This document shows positions 24,394 through 32,280 of a DNA stretch of 64,000 nucleotides, one piece after another. A program made the position numbers and the translations under genes. The notes under the pieces are model-generated. The model made no database searches and was not told where the DNA came from. It saw nothing but the letters and a program-made list of their open reading frames with translations. The DNA is from Amycolatopsis roodepoortensis (GTDB lineage: Bacteria > Actinomycetota > Actinomycetes > Mycobacteriales > Pseudonocardiaceae). The stretch is taken from assembly GCF_014873915.1 (NCBI RefSeq), contig NZ_JADBEJ010000005.1, forward strand, positions 62,001 through 126,000. The letters run 5' to 3'. How positions within the stretch are numbered: position 1 is the stretch's first letter; every line of letters starts with the position of its first letter.

Positions 24394-24414
24394 GTTCAGG
24401 TATAGCTGACGAAC
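24394..24414 (+). promoter_or_regulatory. dyad in the promoter of the 3-hydroxyanthranilate operon
   Basis: TCAG (24396-24399) and CTGA (24406-24409) flank GTATAG, with outer GTTC/GAAC-like bases. A LysR-type site here would suit the regulator at the far end of the cluster, but the symmetry is short. Confidence 0.3.
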
Positions 24415-24460
24415 AGATTCGCATTTGTTCCGCATGGCGCGGCCGGACAGAGTGAACGGC

Positions 24461-25930
24461 ATGACGCAGCCAGTGCGGTGGATCCGCAACTTCGTGGACG
24501 GTGAGTTCGCCGAGCCGGACGGGCCGGGGTTCCCGGCGGTCGATCCGGCGACGGGCGCGGAGTTCGCCCGGGTGCACGAGGCCGGTCGGGAGTTGGTGCA
24601 CCGCGCGGTCACCGGCGCCCGTGCGGCGTTGCACAACGGCTGGGCGGACACTCCGGTGCGGGAGCGGACCGCGTTGCTGCGCCGGGCGGCCGACCGGATC
24701 GAGGCCCGGTTCGAGGAGTTCGTCGCGGCCGAGGTCGCGGACACCGGAAAGCCCGTCACCCAGGCTCGCGAACTGGACGTGGCCCGCGCGGTGGCGAACT
24801 TCCGGACGTTCGCCGACGTGATCGCGGCGGCCGGCCAGGAATCGTTCGTCACCGATCTGCCCGGCGGGGCGCAGGCGCTGAACTACGCGGTGCGCAAACC
24901 GCTCGGCGTGGTCGCGGTGATCGTGCCGTGGAACCTGCCGCTGCTGTTGCTGACCTGGAAGGTCGCCCCCGCGCTCGGCTGCGGCAACGCGGTCGTGGTC
25001 AAGCCGAGCGACCAGACTCCGTCCACCGCGACCCTGTTGGCCGAAGTGCTGGCCGAGGTCGGCCTGCCCGCGGGCGCCTACAACGTGGTGCACGGGTTCG
25101 GCGGCGACTCGGCGGGGCAATACCTCACCGAACATCCCGGCATCGACGGCGTGACGTTCACCGGCTCGTCGGCCACCGGTACCCAGGTGATGCGCACGGT
25201 CGCGCCCCGGGTCCGGCCGGTGTCGTTCGAACTCGGCGGGAAGAACGCCGCGATCGTGTTCGATGACGCCGACCTCGACGAGACACTCGCCGGGCTGACC
25301 AGGTCCGTGTTCGCGAACACCGGGCAGGTGTGTCTGTGCACCGAGCGGGTGTACGTGCAGCGTTCGGTGTTCGACGACGTGGCGGCCGGTCTGGTGGAGC
25401 AAGCGCGCGGGCTGCGGCTCGGCGACCCCCTGACGGAGCGGACCACCACCGGCCCGCTCATCTCGCCGGAGCACCGGCGCAAGGTGCTGGACTACCTCGC
25501 GCTGGCCGAGGAGGCCGGCGCCAAAACCCTGACCGGCGGTGGGATTCCCGAGCTCGGCCCGGAACTCGACGGCGGCTCGTGGCTGGAGCCGACCCTGTGG
25601 ACCGGCCTGACCAACAAGGACCGGCCGGTGCGCGAGGAGATCTTCGGCCCGGTCGCCGCGCTGATCCCGTTCGACACCGAGGACGAGGCGATCTCGCTGG
25701 CCAACGACACCGAATACGGGCTGGCTTCCTCGGTGTGGACCCAGGACCTGCGCCGGGGACACCGCGTGGCGCAGGCCATGCACGTCGGCATGTCCTGGGT
25801 GAACACCTGGTTCCTGCGCGACCTGCGCTCGCCGTTCGGCGGGATGGGGCTTTCCGGGATCGGCCGGGAGGGTGGCGCGTCTTCGCTGCACTTCTACACC
25901 GAGCCGACGAATGTGTGCGTGCGGCTGTGA
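24461..25930 (+). CDS. nbaE: 2-aminomuconate-6-semialdehyde dehydrogenase
   Basis: The 489-residue NAD-dependent aldehyde dehydrogenase keeps VIVPWNLPLLLL, FTGSSATGTQVM, the general base in FELGGKNAA and the catalytic cysteine in NTGQVCLCTERV. The sequence class is that of 2-hydroxy- or 2-aminomuconate semialdehyde dehydrogenases, and the operon fixes the substrate as 2-aminomuconate semialdehyde, giving 2-aminomuconate. ATG 24461 is chosen because MTQPVRWIRNFVDG matches the family start; Met codons 9 and 12 codons earlier are possible. It leads the operon and its stop overlaps the hydratase start. Confidence 0.87.
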   Translation: MTQPVRWIRNFVDGEFAEPDGPGFPAVDPATGAEFARVHEAGRELVHRAVTGARAALHNGWADTPVRERTALLRRAADRIEARFEEFVAAEVADTGKPVTQARELDVARAVANFRTFADVIAAAGQESFVTDLPGGAQALNYAVRKPLGVVAVIVPWNLPLLLLTWKVAPALGCGNAVVVKPSDQTPSTATLLAEVLAEVGLPAGAYNVVHGFGGDSAGQYLTEHPGIDGVTFTGSSATGTQVMRTVAPRVRPVSFELGGKNAAIVFDDADLDETLAGLTRSVFANTGQVCLCTERVYVQRSVFDDVAAGLVEQARGLRLGDPLTERTTTGPLISPEHRRKVLDYLALAEEAGAKTLTGGGIPELGPELDGGSWLEPTLWTGLTNKDRPVREEIFGPVAALIPFDTEDEAISLANDTEYGLASSVWTQDLRRGHRVAQAMHVGMSWVNTWFLRDLRSPFGGMGLSGIGREGGASSLHFYTEPTNVCVRL

Positions 25931-26712
25931 CCGCGCCGATCGAGGCGGCCGCCGCCCGGCTCGCGACCGCGGCGAGCACCGCGACCCCTTGCCCGCCGGT
26001 ACGGGAATTCCTTGGCACGATCGACGCGGCCTACGCGGTGCAACGAAGGCTGCGTGACCAGCGGGTCGAGGCAGGCGCCAGGGTGGCCGGGGCGAAGATC
26101 GGGCTGACCGCGCCGTCGGTGCAGCGTCAGTTCGGCGTGTATCAGCCGGACTTCGGCGTGCTCTTCGACGACATGCTGTACGCGCACACCGAACCCGTCC
26201 CGTACCGGCGGTTCCTGCAACCGCGAGCGGAGGGCGAGATCGCGTTCGTCCTCGGCCGCGATCTGGACGTGCCGGGTGCATCGGTCGCGGACGTGTTGCG
26301 CGCGACGGAGTTCGTGCTGCCCGCGATCGAGATCGTCGACTCGCGCATCGGCGCCTGGGATCTCTCCATTGTGGACACGGTGGCGGACAACGCGTCCAGC
26401 GGCGCGGTGGTACTGGGCTGCACCCCGTTCTCGCTGACCGGCCGGGATCTCGCCGCGACCGGGATGACGTTGGAGCTGGACGGCGAGCCGGTTTCGTTCG
26501 GCGCGGGGCACGCCTGTCTCGGCTCGCCGGTGGCCGCGGTCGCCTGGCTTGCCCGGGAGCTGGCCGCTCGCGAGCAGCCGTTGCGGGCGGGCGACGTGGT
26601 GATGTCCGGGGCGCTCGGCCCGATGGTGCCGGTCACGGGAGCCGGCCGGTTCCGGCTGCGGCTGGACGGACTCGGCGAGGTCGACGCGGTGATCGAGGAG
26701 GAGATTCAGTGA
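25927..26712 (+). CDS. nbaH: 2-oxopent-4-enoate hydratase
   Basis: The 261-residue enzyme is of the MhpD/XylJ hydratase family and adds water to 2-oxopent-4-enoate to give 4-hydroxy-2-oxovalerate. Signatures are AGAKIGLTAPSVQRQFG, AEGEIAFVLGRDL and the metal-site segment AIEIVDSRIGAWDL, then VADNASSGAVVLG. A GTG start overlaps the preceding TGA. It is a paralogue of the decarboxylase gene at 28642; the two normally form a complex that channels the unstable dienol. Assignment of hydratase versus decarboxylase rests on position and subfamily motifs. Confidence 0.85.
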   Translation: MTAPIEAAAARLATAASTATPCPPVREFLGTIDAAYAVQRRLRDQRVEAGARVAGAKIGLTAPSVQRQFGVYQPDFGVLFDDMLYAHTEPVPYRRFLQPRAEGEIAFVLGRDLDVPGASVADVLRATEFVLPAIEIVDSRIGAWDLSIVDTVADNASSGAVVLGCTPFSLTGRDLAATGMTLELDGEPVSFGAGHACLGSPVAAVAWLARELAAREQPLRAGDVVMSGALGPMVPVTGAGRFRLRLDGLGEVDAVIEEEIQ

Positions 26713-27638
26713 CAGCAACGGTTCCGGTCGCCGTCATCGGCTCCGGCAATATCGGCACCGATCTGATGATCAAGGTGCTACGGTTGTCGAAGACGTTGCG
26801 GATGGCCGCGATGGCGGGTATCGACCCGGCGTCGGACGGGCTGGCCAGGGCGGCCAGGCTCAAGGTGGCCACCACCCACGACGGTATCGACGGCCTCGCC
26901 GCACTGCCGGAGTTCGCTGATGTGCGAGTGATCTTCGATGCGACGTCGGCCGGTGCGCACCGACGGCACGCCGAGGTGGCCGAGGCACACGGCAAGCTGA
27001 TGATCGACCTGACCCCGGCAGCCCTCGGCCCGTTCGTGGTGCCGCCGGTGAACCTGGACGAGCATCTCGCCGCACCGAACGTGAACATGGTGACCTGCGG
27101 CGGACAGGCCACCATCCCGATCGTGGCCGCGGTGTCCTCGGTCGCCCCGGTCGCGTACGCCGAGATCGTCGCGTCGATCTCGTCCCGCTCGGCGGGGCCG
27201 GGCACCAGGGCGAACATCGACGAGTTCACCGAGACCACCGCGGCCGCGATCCGCGAGGTCGGCGGCGCCGCGATGGGCAAGGCGATCATCGTGCTGAACC
27301 CGGCCGACCCGCCGATCGTCATGCGGGACACGGTCTACTGCCTGGTCGAGGGCGAGCCGGACCGGGAGAAGATCGCCGCGTCGGTCGGGCAGATGGCCGA
27401 CCGGGTGCGGGAGTACGTGCCGGGCTACAAGCTGAAACAGGAAGTGCAGTTCGACCGGGTGTCCCGGCAGTGGGTGCCCGAACTCGGCCGGGAGATCTCC
27501 GGGCTCAAGGTCTCGGTGTTCCTCGAAGTGCTCGGCGCGGCCCACTATCTGCCCGACTACGCGGGGAATCTCGACATCATGACCTCGGCGGCGCTGCGCA
27601 CGGCCGAGCGGATCGCCGAACTGAGGGGATGGCTCTGA
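26709..27638 (+). CDS. nbaJ: acetaldehyde dehydrogenase (CoA-acylating)
   Basis: The 309-residue enzyme oxidises acetaldehyde to acetyl-CoA with NAD and CoA. It has the N-terminal Rossmann motif VAVIGSGNIGTDLMIK and the catalytic cysteine in VTCGGQATIP (about residue 130). The family works as a tight complex with the aldolase encoded next, passing acetaldehyde through a tunnel. A GTG start overlaps the hydratase stop. Confidence 0.92.
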   Translation: MTATVPVAVIGSGNIGTDLMIKVLRLSKTLRMAAMAGIDPASDGLARAARLKVATTHDGIDGLAALPEFADVRVIFDATSAGAHRRHAEVAEAHGKLMIDLTPAALGPFVVPPVNLDEHLAAPNVNMVTCGGQATIPIVAAVSSVAPVAYAEIVASISSRSAGPGTRANIDEFTETTAAAIREVGGAAMGKAIIVLNPADPPIVMRDTVYCLVEGEPDREKIAASVGQMADRVREYVPGYKLKQEVQFDRVSRQWVPELGREISGLKVSVFLEVLGAAHYLPDYAGNLDIMTSAALRTAERIAELRGWL

Positions 27639-28645
27639 TGAAGGTCTACCTCCAGGACGTGACCCTGCGCGACGGCATGCACGCGATGGGGCACGCGTAC
27701 ACAGTGGACCAGGTCCGGCGGATCGTGTCCGCTGTGGACAAAGCCGGGGTGGCCGCGATCGAGGTCGCGCACGGCGACGGGATCGGCGGGTCCAGCGCGA
27801 CCTACGGATTCGGCGCGCACACCGACGAAGAGTGGATCACCGCCGCCGCGGAGGTGATCGAGAACGCCACGCTGACCACGTTGCTGCTGCCCGGTATCGG
27901 CACCATCGGACAGCTGCGCCGCGCCCGCGACCTCGGGGTGCGCAGCGTGCGGATCGCCACCCACTGCACCGAGGCCGACGTGGCAGCGCAGCACATCGCC
28001 TGGGCTCGCGAGCAGGGCATGGACGTGTCCGGATTCCTGATGATGAGCCACCTCTCCACTCCGGCCGCGCTCGCCGAACAGGCCAGGCTGATGGAGTCCT
28101 ACGGCGCGCACTGCGTGTACGTCACCGATTCCGGCGGGCGGTTGACGATGAGCGGGGTCGCCAAGCGGATCGACGCGTACCGGCAGGTGCTCGACGAGCG
28201 AACCGAGATCGGCATCCACGCGCACGAGAACCTCTCCCTGTCGGTGGCGAACAGCGTGACCGCGGTCGAGCACGGCGCCTACCGGGTGGACGTCGCGCTG
28301 GCCGGGCAGGGCGCGGGAGCGGGCAACTGCCCGGCCGAGCCGTTCGTCGCGGTCGCCGACCTGCTCGGCTGGGAGCACGGGGCGGACCTGTTCGCATTGC
28401 AGGACGCGGCGGACGACCTGGTCCGCCCGCTGCGGGAGCGGCCGGTCCAGGTGGACCGCGAGACGCTGACTCTCGGTTACGCCGGGGTGTACTCGAGCTT
28501 CCTGCTGCACGCCGAGCGCGCGGCCGCCCGCTACGGACTGGACACCCGGCGGATTCTCACCGAGGTCGGCAGGCGGAAGCTGGTCGGCGGGCAGGAGGAC
28601 ATGATCGTGGACATCGCACTCGACCTGGTACGGAGCGGCACATGA
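27638..28645 (+). CDS. nbaI: 4-hydroxy-2-oxovalerate aldolase
   Basis: The 335-residue metal-dependent class II aldolase splits 4-hydroxy-2-oxovalerate into pyruvate and acetaldehyde. DVTLRDGMHAMGHAYT holds the catalytic and metal residues (Asp, His), TDSGGRLTM and IGIHAHENLSLSV the remaining metal ligands, and the C-terminal helices form the interface with the dehydrogenase. ATG 27638 overlaps the previous TGA and has GAGGGG at ideal distance; ATG 27629 is too close to that site. Confidence 0.92.
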   Translation: MKVYLQDVTLRDGMHAMGHAYTVDQVRRIVSAVDKAGVAAIEVAHGDGIGGSSATYGFGAHTDEEWITAAAEVIENATLTTLLLPGIGTIGQLRRARDLGVRSVRIATHCTEADVAAQHIAWAREQGMDVSGFLMMSHLSTPAALAEQARLMESYGAHCVYVTDSGGRLTMSGVAKRIDAYRQVLDERTEIGIHAHENLSLSVANSVTAVEHGAYRVDVALAGQGAGAGNCPAEPFVAVADLLGWEHGADLFALQDAADDLVRPLRERPVQVDRETLTLGYAGVYSSFLLHAERAAARYGLDTRRILTEVGRRKLVGGQEDMIVDIALDLVRSGT

Positions 28646-29400
28646 TGGCCATCGCGGCGCTCGCCGAGCGCCTGGACACCGCGCAGACGTCGCGGGTGGA
28701 CACGCCGAGCCTCGCCGACGACCACGAGATCGACATCGCCGACGCGTACGCGATCCAGGCCGAGCTGGTGGCCCGCCGGGAGGCGCGTGGCGAGCGGGTG
28801 GTCGGGGTCAAGCTGGGGCTGACCAGCAAGGCGAAGATGGCGCAGATGGGCGTGTCCGAGGTGATCGCCGGCAGGCTCACCGACGCGATGCGGGTCGCCG
28901 ATGGAGGCGAGGTCTCGCTGGCGGGCTTCATCCATCCCAAGGTGGAGCCGGAGGTCGCGTACCGGCTGGCCCGCGACATCGATCTCGCCGACCCGGCGTT
29001 CGACGTGGAGGCCGCGGTGGACGCGATGGCCCCGGCGATCGAGATCATCGACTCCCGGTACCGGGACTTCCGGTTCACGCACACCGATGTGGTCGCGGAC
29101 AACACCTCGGCCGCCGGGTTCGTGCTCGGCCCGTGGCGCGCGTTCGGGGAGGCGGCGAACCGGGCGGTGAGGCTGCGCTCCGGGGATCGCGAGGTGATCG
29201 GCTCGACGTCGGCGATCCTCGGCGATCCGGTGCGCGCGCTGCACGCGCTGGTCGAGCTGTGCCGGAAACGGGCCATCCCGTTGCGGGCCGGGCAGGTCGT
29301 GCTGGCCGGGGCGGCGACCGAAGCGGTGCCGTTCGTGCCCGGCGTCGCCGAGGCGGATATCGCCGGGCTCGGCCGGGTTTCGGTGCGGGGGCTGGCATGA
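28642..29400 (+). CDS. nbaG: 4-oxalocrotonate decarboxylase
   Basis: The 252-residue enzyme is of the DmpH/XylI family and decarboxylates 4-oxalocrotonate to 2-oxopent-4-enoate using Mg2+. Motifs VVGVKLGLTSKAKMAQMGV and PAIEIIDSRYRDFRFTHTDV are typical of the decarboxylase side of the family. ATG 28642 overlaps the aldolase stop; a second Met follows directly. It is homologous to the hydratase gene. Confidence 0.88.
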   Translation: MMAIAALAERLDTAQTSRVDTPSLADDHEIDIADAYAIQAELVARREARGERVVGVKLGLTSKAKMAQMGVSEVIAGRLTDAMRVADGGEVSLAGFIHPKVEPEVAYRLARDIDLADPAFDVEAAVDAMAPAIEIIDSRYRDFRFTHTDVVADNTSAAGFVLGPWRAFGEAANRAVRLRSGDREVIGSTSAILGDPVRALHALVELCRKRAIPLRAGQVVLAGAATEAVPFVPGVAEADIAGLGRVSVRGLA

Positions 29401-29825
29401 GCGGGCGGGTGATCTCCGGGCTGGCCAAACCGAGGGGCCGCTTCCCGCATGTGAAGGTCGCGGGAGACCTGGTTTTCGTGTCCGGTACCAGCTCCCGACG
29501 TCCGGACAACACGTTCGCCGGGGTCGAGGTGGACGAACTCGGCACCACGAACCTGGACATCCGCGCGCAGACCCGCGCGGTGATCGAGAACATCCGCGGC
29601 ATCCTGCACGAGGTCGGCGCCGACCTCACCGACATCACGCAGATCACCACGTTCCTGGTTTCGATGAACGATTTCGGCGGCTACAACGAGATCTACGGCG
29701 AGTACTTCGACGAAACGGGTCCCGCCCGCACCACGGTCGCCGTGCATCAGCTGCCGCATCCGCATCTGCTGATCGAAATCCAGGCGATCGCCCAGCTACC
29801 GAAAGACACGGAGGTTCCGCGATGA
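29397..29825 (+). CDS. nbaF: 2-aminomuconate deaminase (RidA family)
   Basis: The 142-residue YjgF/YER057c/RidA-fold enzyme would deaminate 2-aminomuconate to 4-oxalocrotonate. It contains LVFVSGTSSRRPDNTFAG, the conserved arginine of the RidA active site in GPARTTVAV, and the terminal LIEIQAIAQL. The operon position between decarboxylase and dioxygenase supports the specific deaminase role over general enamine clearance. ATG overlaps the preceding stop. Confidence 0.87.
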   Translation: MSGRVISGLAKPRGRFPHVKVAGDLVFVSGTSSRRPDNTFAGVEVDELGTTNLDIRAQTRAVIENIRGILHEVGADLTDITQITTFLVSMNDFGGYNEIYGEYFDETGPARTTVAVHQLPHPHLLIEIQAIAQLPKDTEVPR

Positions 29826-30343
29826 CCGGCATTCCCGAGGTCGTCAATTTCCAGGCCTGGATCGCCGAGCACGAGCATCTGCTCAAGCCGCCGGTGAACA
29901 ACCGGACCATGGCACTGGGCAAGGATTTCATCGTGCAGATCGTCGGTGGGCCGAACCAGCGCACCGACTTCCACGTCGACCCCTACGAGGAATGGTTCTA
30001 CCAGCTCAAGGGCAACATGCACGTCAACATCATGACCGGCGAAGGTCAGAAGACCGTGCGTATCTCCGAGGGCGACACGTGGCTGCTGCCGGGCGACATC
30101 CCGCACTCGCCGCAGCGCCCGGAAGCCGACTCGATCGGCCTGGTCATCGAACGTGTCCGCGAAGAGGGCACGCTGGAGAAGTTCCAGTGGTACTGCCTCG
30201 AATGCGACGCCCTGGTGCACGAGGTGGAACTCCAGGTGCGCGACATCGTCGAGGATCTGCCGCCGGTCTTCACCGCGTTCTACGGCGACGAACAGGCCCG
30301 CACCTGCGACGGCTGCGGCGCCCTCCACCCTGGGAAGGGCTGA
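29822..30343 (+). CDS. nbaC: 3-hydroxyanthranilate 3,4-dioxygenase
   Basis: The 173-residue cupin opens the ring of 3-hydroxyanthranilate with O2 to 2-amino-3-carboxymuconate semialdehyde. The catalytic Fe(II) ligands are in FHVDPYEEWFYQL (His, Glu) and the second cupin motif LPGDIPHSPQRP (His). The C-terminal rubredoxin-like site CLEC...CDGC is present, as in other bacterial enzymes of this family. ATG overlaps the deaminase stop. Confidence 0.95.
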   Translation: MTGIPEVVNFQAWIAEHEHLLKPPVNNRTMALGKDFIVQIVGGPNQRTDFHVDPYEEWFYQLKGNMHVNIMTGEGQKTVRISEGDTWLLPGDIPHSPQRPEADSIGLVIERVREEGTLEKFQWYCLECDALVHEVELQVRDIVEDLPPVFTAFYGDEQARTCDGCGALHPGKG

Positions 30344-30344
30344 G

Positions 30345-31334
30345 ATGACCGGCCTGATCGACATCCACACGCATTACGTGCCGAACGGCTGGCCGGATCT
30401 GCGCGCGGACGCCGGGCCGGACGCGCCGTGGCTGCGTGCGGAGACCGAGTCCGAGGCGATGATCATGATGGGGGAGAAGGAGTTCCGCCGGATCGGCGCG
30501 GACTGCTGGAACGCGGAGACCCGGCTGCTGGACATGGACGCCGACGGCGTGCACACCCAGGTGGTCTCCCCGACGCCCGCCTTCTTCAACTACGGCCGGA
30601 CCGCCGAGCAGGCGGGCCGGATCGCCCGGATCTTCAACGACCTGGCGCTGGAGATCGTCGCGCCGGCGCCGGACCGGCTGATTCCGTTCTGCCAGGTCCC
30701 GTTGCAGGACACCGACGCGGCGTGCCGTGAACTGGAACGCTGCCTTGCCGCGGGGCATCGCGGGGTGGAGATCGGCAACCACGTCGGTGACCAGGACCTC
30801 GACAGCGCCGGGGTGGAGACCTTCCTGCAGCACTGCGCGTCTCTCGGGGTTCCGGTGTTCGTGCACCCGTGGGACATGGCCGATTCACCCCGGCTGGATC
30901 GGTGGATGGCGCGGTGGCTGACCGCGATGCCCGCCGAAACGCATCTGTCGATCTTGGCGCTGGTGCTCGGCGGCGTCTTCGACCGGATCGACCCGAGCCT
31001 GAAGATCTGCTTCGCCCACGGCGGCGGGTCGTTCGCGTTCTGGCTCGGCCGGATGGAGAACGCCTGGCATCGGCGCAACGACGTCATCGGCACCTCGGAG
31101 TTCCCGCCGTCGCATTACCTCGACCGGTTCCACGTCGACTCGGTGGTCTTCGACGAGCGGGCGCTGCGGCTGCTCGTGGACACGCTCGGCGCCGAGCGGG
31201 TGATGGTCGGCAGCGACTACCCGTACCCGCTCGGCGAACGTCCGGTCGGCGAGGTGGTGCGCAAGAGCGCCTTCCTGAGCGAGACCGAGCGGCGGCTGAT
31301 CACCCGTGAAAACGCCGAGCGGTTCCTGTCCTAA
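30345..31334 (+). CDS. nbaD: 2-amino-3-carboxymuconate-6-semialdehyde decarboxylase
   Basis: The 329-residue zinc amidohydrolase-fold enzyme (ACMSD) removes the carboxylate to give 2-aminomuconate semialdehyde, preventing spontaneous closure to quinolinate. Metal ligands are in DIHTHYVPNG (HxH), FVHPWD, AHGGGSF and GSDYPYPLGE (Asp). The start ATG lies 1 nt after the dioxygenase stop. Its last 4 nt overlap the convergent LysR gene. Confidence 0.94.
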   Translation: MTGLIDIHTHYVPNGWPDLRADAGPDAPWLRAETESEAMIMMGEKEFRRIGADCWNAETRLLDMDADGVHTQVVSPTPAFFNYGRTAEQAGRIARIFNDLALEIVAPAPDRLIPFCQVPLQDTDAACRELERCLAAGHRGVEIGNHVGDQDLDSAGVETFLQHCASLGVPVFVHPWDMADSPRLDRWMARWLTAMPAETHLSILALVLGGVFDRIDPSLKICFAHGGGSFAFWLGRMENAWHRRNDVIGTSEFPPSHYLDRFHVDSVVFDERALRLLVDTLGAERVMVGSDYPYPLGERPVGEVVRKSAFLSETERRLITRENAERFLS

Positions 31335-32254
31335 TGCGACATTCCGGTGGCGACGTCGGTCAGGCTGCGGATCAGCGCGTCCACCGACGGGCTGAGCGTG
31401 CGCTGGGCGGGCAGGGTGAGCCCGACGCTGTGCCCGATGGGTTCCAGCGCCAGCGAGACCCTGGTGATCCTCGGATCGTCCTTGGTGATCAGGCTCGGCA
31501 GCGCGGCGATCACGTCGGTCTCCAGCAGCAACTGCCGCACGGTGAGGAACGAGGTGGTCTCCACCCGGTTCGCGGGCAGCGGGAAGCCGTTGCGCGTGAA
31601 CAACTGCTCCAGCTCGCGGCGCAGCGCGGTCTCCGCGCCGGGCAGGATCCACGGATACTCCGCGAGATCGGCGAGCTCGACGCCGGTCGCGCCCGCCAGC
31701 GGATGCGCGTTGCGCACCACCAGATCCACCGACTCGTCGTACAGCTTGCGCCGTTCGATCCGCTCGTCCGAAGGCGCTGTCAGCCTGCCGATGATCAGGT
31801 CGACCCGGCCCGCCTCCAGCTCGACCAGCAGGGCTTCGGGAGAACCCTCCCGGACGACGATGGTCAGGTACGGCCGCTCGGTCTTGATCGCCGCGATCGC
31901 GCGCGGCAGCAGCATGTTCGACCCCGCGAGGTGCGTGCCGACCACCACCGTGCCGCGTTCGGCGTCGGCCAGCTCGGCGACGTGCCGCCCGGCCTGTTCG
32001 AGCTGGGCGAGCACCGCGCGGGCATGCCCGGTGAACGCCTCGCCGAACACGGTCGGGGTGATGCCGCGCGGGCCGCGTTCGAACAACCGCACGTCGAGGA
32101 TCTCTTCGAGTTCGTGCAGACTTCGGGTCGCCACCGGCTGCGTCACGTGCAGTTCGGCGGCGGCCCCGACCACGGTGCCCTGCCTGGCCAGCGCGTCGAG
32201 CAGGACGAGGTGGCGGAACTTCAGTCGGCCGTCCAGCAGGCGAGGCAAGATCAC
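31331..32254 (-). CDS. nbaR: LysR-family regulator of the 3-hydroxyanthranilate operon
   Basis: The 307-residue regulator has an N-terminal winged HTH (LDALARQGTVVGAAAELHVT, then RSLHELEEILDVRLFERGPR) and a periplasmic-binding-like effector domain (about 95-300). It lies convergent to the end of the operon, the same place as nbaR in Pseudomonas, so it probably senses a pathway intermediate and controls the promoter near 24.4 kb. The start is a GTG with no Shine-Dalgarno; TAGGAT 6 nt upstream suggests a leaderless mRNA. It is divergent from the carboxylesterase gene, which it could also control. Confidence 0.85.
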   Translation of the reverse strand: MILPRLLDGRLKFRHLVLLDALARQGTVVGAAAELHVTQPVATRSLHELEEILDVRLFERGPRGITPTVFGEAFTGHARAVLAQLEQAGRHVAELADAERGTVVVGTHLAGSNMLLPRAIAAIKTERPYLTIVVREGSPEALLVELEAGRVDLIIGRLTAPSDERIERRKLYDESVDLVVRNAHPLAGATGVELADLAEYPWILPGAETALRRELEQLFTRNGFPLPANRVETTSFLTVRQLLLETDVIAALPSLITKDDPRITRVSLALEPIGHSVGLTLPAQRTLSPSVDALIRSLTDVATGMSH

Positions 32255-32280
32255 CCGCCGATCCTACCCGCGAGGTGCGT

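Noticed and set aside
24461..31334. Nitrobenzoate-degradation cluster
   Set aside because: Gene order matches nba, but the nitroreductase and mutase genes (nbaA, nbaB) are not beside it, so only the lower pathway is supported.
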